From RGIG4790 sp964437615 (GTDB lineage Bacteria > Bacillota > Clostridia > Christensenellales > UBA1242), in NCBI GenBank assembly GCA_964437615.1, contig CAYTHL010000041.1, positions 1 to 6,215 of the forward strand: a stretch of 6,215 nt of DNA, read 5' to 3'. Below, in pieces: positions 1 to 5,209 of this stretch (its first letter is position 1; every line of letters starts with the position of its first letter). The notes under the pieces are model-generated. The model saw only the letters and a list, made by a program, of their open reading frames with translations, did no database searches and was not told the origin of the DNA. A program made the position numbers and the translations under genes.

Positions 1-23
1 TTCGATTCCTTCCACCCCTGCCA
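1..23 (+). tRNA. 3' end of a tRNA, probably tRNA-Trp (partial, cut by window edge)
   Basis: The first 23 bases fit the 3' end of a tRNA exactly: a 7-nt T-loop TTCGATT, the 3' strand of the T-stem CCTTC, the 3' strand of the acceptor stem CACCCCT, a discriminator G and an encoded CCA. The acceptor strand implies a 5' end AGGGGTG, that is an A1:U72 pair with G73. This combination is typical of bacterial tRNA-Trp and does not fit tRNA-Gln, -Asn, -Asp or -Ser as usually seen. The anticodon lies outside the window, so the tryptophan assignment is inference; that it is a tRNA is close to certain. A terminator follows 23 bases later. Confidence 0.85.
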
Positions 24-46
24 TATATTAACAGCACAGGTTCCAC

Positions 47-85
47 AAAAAGGCTTTTGTCTAATTTAGCGCAAATGCCTTTTTT
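47..85 (+). terminator. Rho-independent terminator after the tRNA
   Basis: AAAAAGGC (47-54) pairs with GCCTTTTT (77-84), and the stem continues inward after a T/T mismatch through TTTG (56-59) with CAAA (72-75). The 3' arm merges with a run of six T (80-85). Position and form fit the end of the tRNA transcript. A competing pairing of 76-82 with 92-98 also exists. A further run of eight T at 117-124 has only a very weak hairpin before it. Confidence 0.7.
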
Positions 86-130
86 AGTAGCAAAGGCAAT
101 AAATTAGCCGCTTGTATTTTTTTTAAATGT

Positions 131-160
131 TTGACTTAATTATTGGCATTGTGATATTTT
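131..160 (+). promoter_or_regulatory. Sigma-A-type promoter of the RNase HI gene, almost touching the start codon
   Basis: TTGACT (131-136) is a strong -35 match. Sixteen bases further is GATATT (153-158), with TG at 150-151 giving an extended -10; the alternative TATTTT (155-160) has an 18-base spacer. A start seven bases after either -10 falls at 165 or 167, so the transcript would begin two bases before the ATG or on it. There is no Shine-Dalgarno sequence between this promoter and the ATG. Confidence 0.6.
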
Positions 161-166
161 GGTTAC

Positions 167-610
167 ATGACAAAACCAACAGTTACAATTTATACCGACG
201 GCGCATGCTCGGGTAATCCGGGTAACGGCGGCTGGGGCGCTGTGCTAATGTACAAAGATAATACTAAGGAGTTGTCCGGAGCAGTGCCAGACACAACCAA
301 CAACCAAATGGAGTTGCTTGCGTGTATAAAAGCCCTAGAGGCCCTAAAACAGCCTTGCAAGGTAGACCTTTATAGCGATAGCGCTTATGTTGTCAACGCC
401 TTTTTGCAGGGCTGGCTAACTAATTGGAAATCCAAAAATTGGCAAACAGCAGGCAAAGACCCAGTAAAAAACGTCGAACTCTGGCAGCAATTAGATAATC
501 TTTGCAACATCCACACTATAACTTGGCACAAAGTAAAGGGCCACGCCGACAACCCCTACAATAACCGCTGCGACACCCTTGCAACCACCGCAATTTTGTC
601 ACTAAAATAA
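167..610 (+). CDS. rnhA: Ribonuclease HI
   Basis: This enzyme cleaves the RNA strand of RNA-DNA hybrids in the cytoplasm, removing primers and R-loops with two metal ions. The 147-residue protein is close to the 155 residues of E. coli RNase HI and carries every catalytic residue: D11 in YTDGACSGNPG, E49 in NNQMEL, D71 in YSDSAYV, H126 in KVKGHAD and D136 in NNRCD. The tryptophan-rich basic handle that binds the hybrid is present at about residues 79-101 (WLTNWKSKNW, then PVKNVELW), which separates it from handle-less RNases H. An in-frame TGA at 152-154 rules out a start further upstream, so ATG 167 is the only sensible one, although it has no ribosome binding site. It is a single-gene unit with its own promoter and terminator, downstream of a tRNA and convergent with the PadR gene. 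Function is near certain. Confidence 0.96.
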   Translation: MTKPTVTIYTDGACSGNPGNGGWGAVLMYKDNTKELSGAVPDTTNNQMELLACIKALEALKQPCKVDLYSDSAYVVNAFLQGWLTNWKSKNWQTAGKDPVKNVELWQQLDNLCNIHTITWHKVKGHADNPYNNRCDTLATTAILSLK

Positions 611-617
611 CACACAA

Positions 618-644
618 AAAAACGAGCCTCCATAACTCGTTTTT
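618..644 (+). terminator. Rho-independent terminator of the RNase HI gene
   Basis: A perfect 9-bp stem AAAAACGAG (618-626) / CTCGTTTTT (636-644) with a 9-nt loop ends in five T and starts eight bases after the stop codon. Because the left arm begins with an A run it could also act on transcripts arriving from the convergent PadR gene. Confidence 0.85.
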
Positions 645-758
645 ATATTGCAAATTGTAATTTACAAATTCTCAACTTTTACAAAACTTTTATTTAGCGC
701 AACCTTTATAAACAATCATAATTTTTCATGGTTTGGAGGCAGATAGTAAGTAGAAGGC

Positions 759-798
759 TTTTAGGTAGAGGTTTAGTTTCCTAATCGACCACCTAAAA
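759..798. other. Bulged 15-bp hairpin between the convergent genes (function unknown)
   Basis: TTTTAGGT (759-766) pairs with ACCTAAAA (791-798). Inside, GGT (770-772) pairs with ACC (788-790), and TTAG (773-776) with CTAA (781-784) around a TTTC tetraloop. The two 3-nt bulges are AGA and TCG. No T run follows on the plus strand, so it is not an obvious terminator. It lies in the untranslated gap 645-896, which otherwise shows only a short inverted repeat TTGTAA-T-TTACAA (655-667). It may be a structured RNA, a remnant of a repeat, or chance. Confidence 0.45.
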
Positions 799-823
799 AT
801 GCGCCACGAGTGTAAGATGCCCC

Positions 824-886
824 AAAATATAAAAATTTAAGGGCAAATAACTGAGTGCAAATAAATTCGCACCACAGCTGTTTGCC
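824..886 (-). terminator. Possible terminator of the PadR-membrane gene
   Basis: Read on the minus strand after the TAG stop, GGCAAA (886-881) can pair with TTTGCC (847-842). This encloses a smaller hairpin GTGCGAA (872-866) / TTTGCAC (861-855) with one G-U pair and a TTTA loop. A T-rich tract follows at 840-824. The layered shape and interrupted T tract make it weaker than the RNase HI terminator, but it is the only candidate close to this stop codon. Confidence 0.45.
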
Positions 887-896
887 AAACCTTACG

Positions 897-3008
897 CTAA
901 ATATGGTATTTCTTTGAGAAAAACAGCGGATAATAAACCAGCGCATCAATTATAGGTATAAAGCTAAGCACAAGCGGAATAACCCATAACAAATGATTAT
1001 AGTTTTCTTGGCTAAAACTAAAGAAGCCAAGTTGTAAGTTTACACAATAAATTATTAGCATTAATTGAATTGTAATTAGCACGCTAAGCAAAATATTTAG
1101 CCGTGGTGCGTATTTTGCGACAACTTTCTTGTATTTGTCTAGCGCAAACTTAATAGAGTAGTAGGCAGGAAATACCAGGCACGCCGCCATAGTCACAACA
1201 AATGGCCAAAAGGCAAAATTAAATGTGTAATTGTTTTTAAATGGCAGCATAATTAAAAATGTCAAAAGTAGCGCAAAACATTCTACGCCAAAAGTAATCC
1301 AGCTTTTTACCATTTTAATTTCATTTGTTTTTATGTATAGTTTGCTTTCGTTGCTCTCTTTGTAATGCTTGGTGTGTCGCCTTATTGTTATGCCCTCGGC
1401 AGCAAACTTGCTAGTTAATTCTTGCAAACTCATAGCAGAAACATTATCCGCCGCCGGTTTTTCGGGTGTAGTGGAACTGTAACTTTCTAGCTCGCTAAGC
1501 ATTTGCTTGTATGTTTCGTCAGTATAGCCCGCCTGCAAGTTCTCGTAATTTTCGGTAGTTTTGTATAAATTATTAATTTCTTCGGCACTAGCATGCTCAA
1601 TAGGTTCTGGTTCTTGATAGTTGTTTAAATCGTCCTCAAACCTTGCGCTATAACCGTAGTTTGCATAGTCGTCAGTATCAGACTGCTGCATAGCATCGTC
1701 GTCAGCCTTGCTGCTGGCGTCTTGCATGTACGCTACATCGTTATCGCTAGGCTCTACATTTGTAATATCTGCCTCGTCAGTGTTGTTTTGCGTGCCAAAA
1801 TTGATATAAGTAGGCGAGTATACCTCTGGCTCACTTGTTTCGGGAGTATATATTTCGTCATCACTATTTTGTGGTTCTTCTTTGTCTTCGTTATCAAGAG
1901 AGTAGATGTCATTGTCATCTTCTTGCGGCTTTTCGGCGCCAGTGATAACGGCAGGCTCGCCCGTCTCGTCAGCCATTTCGTATGTTTCGGTTAAAGCCTC
2001 GTCTATGCTGTAAATTTCGTCATTTGCCGCAGCCACCATTTCGGGTTCTTCGTTTGGCTCGGTGCTTGCCGCCGCCCAAACATCTTGCGTGTCTTTATCC
2101 TCTTGATAATCGTTACTAATGTCTAGGCTAGTAGGTTCAGTTAAAGGCTGTTCGCCGTCGTCTAAATCTTCAGCAATTACCGCAGTGACTGGGGCAGTAG
2201 GGGTTACTTCTTCCTCTTGCTCGGCAATTTCGCTATTGGCATCAAAAAAGCTGGTGCCAGCATCTGCCACCATGTCGTCGTAAGAAATAAATTCGTCTTC
2301 GGGCTCGTCCTCGCCGCCGTCCAAATAGGTTAGGCTGGTTGTTGCAGTAGAGTAGTTATTGTAGTTATCTTGTACACTTTCTTTGGCTTGTTCTTCGATA
2401 GTTTCAGCATCTTCAACTTGTTCGTCGTCGTTTTCTTCTACAAATTCTTCTTGTTTTTCAATATTTTCTTCGTCAGCTATTTCTTGTTCGTCTTCTAGCG
2501 TTTTTTCTTCTACAACTTCTTCTTGTTCGTCTTCTGCAATCTCTTCAGTTTCAGCCTCATCTTTGGCGGTTTCGGCTTGCTCATAATTTACAGTTTCGCC
2601 TTTGGAAATTTCTTCTTGGGCTTCTGCTGGCTTTTGTTTAGGCTTGCCGTCTGCATAAATAGGGTCGTACTCAATCTCGGTGTTGTATATAAGGCTGTCT
2701 ATAATCTTGCGTGAGCGCAGCCACTCTTGTTGGTTTTCTCGGTAGGTGGCAACACCTTGCTCAGTAAGTTTGTAGTAGCGCCTGCGGCCGCCAACTTCGC
2801 TATCTACAGTGTAAGAGGACAGCAATCCCTGTGTTTCCAAGCGTTTTAAGCAACTGTACAAAGTAGGTTGTTTAAGCTCGTAGTTTCCGCCCGTTTTTTC
2901 TTCAACCTCTTGAATAATTTCTAAGCCATACTTGTCGCCAGTATATAGCGACTTTAAAATAATCGTGTCAATATGACCGCGTATCAAATCAGAATCAATA
3001 CCAGACAT
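897..3008 (-). CDS. Membrane-tethered PadR-family transcriptional regulator with a long acidic linker
   Basis: Residues 7-99 (counting from ATG 3008) are a PadR winged helix: KYGLEII at 26-32, the recognition region KQPTLYSCLKRLE at 46-58 and the basic wing GGRRRYYKLTEQG at 73-85. PadR proteins usually bind operators as dimers and repress. Residues about 104-524 are rich in Glu, Asp, Asn, Gln, Ser and Thr and probably disordered. They contain a 24-residue tandem repeat (160-207) and four Glu/Asp-Ile/Val-Tyr-Ser/Thr motifs (Tyr 333, 369, 387, 397). A more ordered juxtamembrane stretch (525-568) precedes four hydrophobic helices at about 570-589, 597-619, 636-659 and 673-696; an even number leaves both ends in the cytoplasm. 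Ordinary PadR proteins are about 100-180 residues, so at 703 this one is far longer, and no break or frameshift is visible. ATG 3008 is preferred over GTG 3011 because GGGGAG lies six bases before it. DNA binding is well supported; membrane signalling and targets are inferred. No transporter or partner gene adjoins it. Confidence 0.85.
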   Translation of the reverse strand: MSGIDSDLIRGHIDTIILKSLYTGDKYGLEIIQEVEEKTGGNYELKQPTLYSCLKRLETQGLLSSYTVDSEVGGRRRYYKLTEQGVATYRENQQEWLRSRKIIDSLIYNTEIEYDPIYADGKPKQKPAEAQEEISKGETVNYEQAETAKDEAETEEIAEDEQEEVVEEKTLEDEQEIADEENIEKQEEFVEENDDEQVEDAETIEEQAKESVQDNYNNYSTATTSLTYLDGGEDEPEDEFISYDDMVADAGTSFFDANSEIAEQEEEVTPTAPVTAVIAEDLDDGEQPLTEPTSLDISNDYQEDKDTQDVWAAASTEPNEEPEMVAAANDEIYSIDEALTETYEMADETGEPAVITGAEKPQEDDNDIYSLDNEDKEEPQNSDDEIYTPETSEPEVYSPTYINFGTQNNTDEADITNVEPSDNDVAYMQDASSKADDDAMQQSDTDDYANYGYSARFEDDLNNYQEPEPIEHASAEEINNLYKTTENYENLQAGYTDETYKQMLSELESYSSTTPEKPAADNVSAMSLQELTSKFAAEGITIRRHTKHYKESNESKLYIKTNEIKMVKSWITFGVECFALLLTFLIMLPFKNNYTFNFAFWPFVVTMAACLVFPAYYSIKFALDKYKKVVAKYAPRLNILLSVLITIQLMLIIYCVNLQLGFFSFSQENYNHLLWVIPLVLSFIPIIDALVYYPLFFSKKYHI

Positions 3009-3014
3009 CACATT

Positions 3015-3020
3015 CTCCCC
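3015..3020 (-). promoter_or_regulatory. Ribosome binding site that decides the PadR start
   Basis: On the minus strand GGGGAG occupies 3020-3015. It lies six bases from ATG 3008 but only three from the overlapping in-frame GTG 3011, so the ATG is the better start. A third candidate, ATG 3013, is followed directly by TGA and cannot be used. Confidence 0.75.
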
Positions 3021-3036
3021 ATTAGTTTAGTATATT

Positions 3037-3058
3037 TATAATACTAGATAATATTATA
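3037..3058. promoter_or_regulatory. Inverted repeat at the PadR promoter, candidate autoregulatory operator
   Basis: TATAATA (3037-3043) and TATTATA (3052-3058) form a perfect 7-bp inverted repeat around an 8-base centre. PadR-family operators such as ATGT-N8-ACAT have the same 8-base centre, and many members repress their own gene. The element covers the predicted -10 region and start site of the PadR gene. A perfect 10-bp palindrome ATAATATTAT (3048-3057) overlaps it. The DNA here is almost pure A/T, so chance symmetry is a real alternative. Confidence 0.4.
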
Positions 3059-3085
3059 TTAAAATAAATTGGTTAGATAAGTCAA
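3053..3085 (-). promoter_or_regulatory. Promoter of the PadR-membrane gene
   Basis: Reading the minus strand, TTGACT (3085-3080) is a good -35. TTTAAT (3063-3058) follows after 16 bases and is a five-of-six -10 match. A perfect TATAAT also occurs at 3058-3053, but at a 21-base spacing. Either -10 gives a leader of roughly 40 nt before ATG 3008. Confidence 0.55.
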
Positions 3086-3333
3086 CTTTTTTGCTATCCA
3101 TTAACAAAAAATTAATTGTAATTTGCCGTAATCCGCTTGGGCAGACCGTCAAAATGTGATATCATAGCCTTGTTCGCGCAATATTTTTGGCAAAATGCAC
3201 ATCTTTAACAATTAAAGGTTTAAAGCAAACAACTAAAAAAACATTACTTAGCATTTTTATCAATTTTGGCTTTTTAATCAACCGCAAAAAGTAGCACATA
3301 GCGCTAAGCAAATCAACTAAAACTTATCATTAG

Positions 3334-3347
3334 CCCCAAATTTGGGG
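3334..3347. promoter_or_regulatory. 14-bp perfect palindrome upstream of the YgjP-like gene
   Basis: CCCCAAATTTGGGG is perfectly self-complementary and, across one mismatch, extends to TA on both sides (3331-3350). It lies about 50 bases upstream of the -10 of the metallopeptidase gene, and its G/C arms stand out in AT-rich DNA. This suggests a binding site for a dimeric regulator; the regulator is unknown. The rest of the divergent gap (3086-3330) shows no gene and no repeat I would defend, only a short palindrome TGATATCA at 3157-3164. Confidence 0.4.
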
Positions 3348-3398
3348 ATATTAATTCAAAATTTGTCAATAATTTTGCTTATAAAGGGGCTTTAAAAG

Positions 3399-3407
3399 TG
3401 CTATAAT
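3399..3407 (+). promoter_or_regulatory. Extended -10 promoter of the YgjP-like gene
   Basis: TGCTATAAT (3399-3407) is a perfect extended -10. No good -35 sits 17 bases upstream (TTATAA at 3379-3384 is poor), which an extended -10 can tolerate. The expected start is near 3414, giving a leader of about 26 nt. It holds GGGAG at 3428-3432, seven bases before ATG 3440. Confidence 0.65.
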
Positions 3408-3439
3408 CTAGCAAGTTTGCAAAAAAAGGGAGTTTTTTA

Positions 3440-4111
3440 ATGATAATGCCAGACCACATAATTAAAAGCAGCCGCAGTACGCTGTCGTTAACCGTGCAAA
3501 AGGACGGCATTATTGTTGTGCGCGCCCCCAACAAGATAAAGGACGAGCATATACAACAATTTGTGTTGCAAAAACAAAATTGGCTCGCCGAAAAACTTGC
3601 GTCAATCAAACTAAATCAAAACCAGTTTAAAGATATTACGGAGTACCAAAAATTCTTGCTTTACGGTGCTAGATATAGCCTAAAAGTTGCCGATGTAAAA
3701 AATTTTGAAACCAGCGGGCAAGATATTTTGTGTCCCAAAAAATTGCCCGAAAACAAGCTTATGCACAGCCTCATTTTGTTTTACAAACGCAAAGCCAAAG
3801 ATGTTCTTACAAAGCGGCTAAACTATTTAAAAGGACTTTTAAAAATAGAACCAACCGCAGTAAAAATTACTGGCAGCAAAGGCAGATGGGGCAGCTGCAA
3901 TTCTCGCCAAACAATAGCACTAAACTGGCGTGTGATAATGCTTCCGCCAGCATGCATAGACTATGTTATCGTCCATGAACTTTGCCACCTAGTGGAACTA
4001 AACCACTCCAAACGCTTTTGGAGCCTAGTTGGCGCATTTATGCCAAATTTTAGCCAGCACCGCCAAACCATAAACCACTACGCCTTTCTGCTAGACCTCT
4101 ACCGCGAATAG
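3440..4111 (+). CDS. YgjP/DUF45-family zinc metallopeptidase
   Basis: This is a SprT-like, YgjP-type metallopeptidase, predicted to be cytoplasmic with no signal peptide or membrane helix. The zinc site is H179-E180-L-C-H183 in VIVHELCHLVE, with a third ligand at H189 in LNHSKRFW. The family signature RWGSC (149-153), followed by ALNWRVIMLPP at 160-170, is intact. The N-terminal half (about 7-80) is the usual beta-rich lead-in ending in YGARYSL. At 223 residues the protein is slightly shorter than typical family members (about 230-250), but nothing essential is missing. ATG 3440 is preferred because GGGAG lies seven bases upstream; the in-frame ATG 3446 would be 13 bases away. It stands alone, divergent from the PadR gene and followed by more than 2 kb of non-coding DNA. 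The physiological substrate of these proteins is poorly known, so only the enzyme class is assigned. Confidence 0.92.
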   Translation: MIMPDHIIKSSRSTLSLTVQKDGIIVVRAPNKIKDEHIQQFVLQKQNWLAEKLASIKLNQNQFKDITEYQKFLLYGARYSLKVADVKNFETSGQDILCPKKLPENKLMHSLILFYKRKAKDVLTKRLNYLKGLLKIEPTAVKITGSKGRWGSCNSRQTIALNWRVIMLPPACIDYVIVHELCHLVELNHSKRFWSLVGAFMPNFSQHRQTINHYAFLLDLYRE

Positions 4112-4313
4112 TTATTTTATTTATCCTACTTTTTTCAATCATAACCCTTTAACCCCAACAATCAGCTATGGGCAACAAGTAGGGCAGAGCATTACTTTGC
4201 AATATGCAGCATTCTCAGCCAAAGCAAAATATACTATCCAAGCCAGTAACACATTGCATCTGCCGTAGACGACGAGTAGGGCAGAGCGTATGGCAGAACA
4301 ATAAATAACATCC

Positions 4314-4343
4314 AAAGTGCAAGCCAACCACGCTTGCATTTTT
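4314..4343 (+). terminator. Rho-independent terminator about 200 bases after the YgjP-like gene
   Basis: TGCAAGC (4318-4324) and GCTTGCA (4332-4338) form a perfect 7-bp stem with a 7-nt loop, followed by five T (4339-4343). Outer A-T pairs and one G-U pair lengthen the stem to 11 bp. It is the first strong terminator after the stop at 4111, so either the metallopeptidase mRNA has a 3' untranslated region of about 200 nt or a separate short transcript ends here. Confidence 0.75.
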
Positions 4344-4398
4344 ATGTGCATAAACTAAACCATGCTCATAAACGCAAATGTTTGGGCGCCCGGTTATT

Positions 4399-4456
4399 GC
4401 CCCATAGTAAGGGGGCTGTCTGCCGCATGGCAAATTTTTGCGGCAGACTGAGGGTT
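4399..4456 (-). repeat. Two-hairpin dispersed intergenic repeat
   Basis: GTCTGCCGCA (4418-4427) and TGCGGCAGAC (4439-4448) form a perfect 10-bp stem with an 11-nt loop. Beside it, GCCCC (4399-4403) can pair with the G run at 4411-4415. On the minus strand the order is CCCTCAGTC, hairpin, GACAGCCCCC, then GGGGC. I recall this as the layout of a common non-coding repeat in gut Clostridia, often mistaken for small proteins. No T run follows, so it is not a standard terminator. The match is from memory, not from a search. Confidence 0.6.
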
Positions 4457-4783
4457 GTTTACTAGAACATTTAACAAACAGACTTTACAATTAATGAGTA
4501 GGGCATAATCACCAACCGACACTAAGTCCATTTTCTATGGTCATTATAGTCAACTCAAGCGGCGTTAGCATACAAAATAACAAACCACTTTTAGCATCTT
4601 TATACTCACAACCCAGAACTTAACTCAAAACCAGTATTTATCAAAAACAACCAAACACATGTCACAAGGCTCAAAACCAAACTCTTAACTCATTATCATT
4701 TTACTATACTATTATGCTAATTCAAAACCATAAAGGATAGCCTAAAGATAACTATATAGCACAAAAAATTTAATCGACTTTTA

Positions 4784-4981
4784 CGACCGCCCGCACTATA
4801 TTTTTACCTATTTCAAAACTTAAAAACAACACCAACAATTAAGGCTATATTAACTCGTTATCAAACTTTAATAACTCTTTAAATCGTCCCCCACCATATT
4901 TTTTACCTATGCAAAAACTCAAAAACAACACCAATAATTAAGGCTATATTAATACGCTATCAAACTTTAATAACTTTTTAA
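4784..4981. repeat. Two-copy tandem repeat with a 99-bp period
   Basis: The segment 4803-4882 recurs 99 bases later at 4902-4981 with about 89% identity; the best stretch includes AATTAAGGCTATATTAA in both copies. Similarity before the core is looser and needs a one-base indel in the T run. A few bases after the second copy (AATCCGCTCC against AATCGTCCCC) hint at a decayed third unit. The period is 33 codons, but the minus-strand frames contain stops in both copies, so no gene is called. Confidence 0.8.
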
Positions 4982-5123
4982 TCCGCTCCAAAAACATATA
5001 ATTTTACTCACCACAATTACTTAAAAGGAACACCCAAACCCTAAAGGGTAGATTGCTTTACTATCAAAAATTAACCAACTTTTTCAGCTATAAGCGCCAA
5101 AAACAATTGTGAAAAATGTCAGT

Positions 5124-5209
5124 AATGTTAAAAACTCCCTTCACAATCTATTCGCAAAAGGCAGCTTTTGCGAATAGATACCCTCAAAAATGGGAGGTTT
5201 TCAACAATT
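5124..5209. repeat. Foldback element with a perfect 15-bp stem and outer imperfect stem
   Basis: ATCTATTCGCAAAAG (5146-5160) pairs perfectly with CTTTTGCGAATAGAT (5165-5179) around a GCAG tetraloop. Further out, AAAACTCCC (5131-5139) pairs with GGGAGGTTTT (5192-5201) with one bulged base, and AATGTT (5124-5129) partly pairs with AACAATT (5203-5209). The nested arms suggest a miniature foldback or MITE-like repeat. A terminator is unlikely because no T run follows the stem on either strand. Confidence 0.7.

Larger units (their letters stand above)
4178..4505. repeat. Short repeat AGTAGGGCA(GAGC), three copies
   Basis: AGTAGGGCAGAGC occurs at 4178-4190 and 4275-4287, 97 bases apart, and the shorter AGTAGGGCA at 4497-4505. 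The first two copies keep weaker similarity for roughly 20 bases on their left side, so they look like old duplicates rather than chance. The surrounding DNA (about 4160-4460) is richer in G/C than what follows, but its open frames lack ribosome binding sites and family motifs. Confidence 0.55.

Noticed and set aside
727..783. An 18-codon open frame ATG 729 to TAA 783 in the convergent gap
   Set aside because: No ribosome binding site and too short to judge; the hairpin at 759-798 explains the sequence better.
1722..2714. Plus-strand open frames opposite the PadR gene (1722-1994, 2383-2586, 2523-2714)
   Set aside because: They are shadows of the acidic linker: Glu and Asp codons read backwards give Ser, Cys and Phe runs. 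No ribosome binding sites or family motifs.
3086..3330. Riboswitch or attenuator in the divergent gap
   Set aside because: The mapped promoters leave leaders of only about 26-40 nt, too short for a riboswitch, and no terminator-like hairpin lies in either leader.
3379..3978. Open frames overlapping the metallopeptidase gene (3379-3609 minus, 3730-3978 plus)
   Set aside because: They overlap a strongly supported gene with an intact HELCH and RWGSC signature, and show no features of their own.
4166..4433. Two minus-strand open frames of 61 and 72 codons
   Set aside because: No Shine-Dalgarno site, mutually overlapping, and partly made of the short repeat and the two-hairpin element. Best explained as non-coding repeat DNA.
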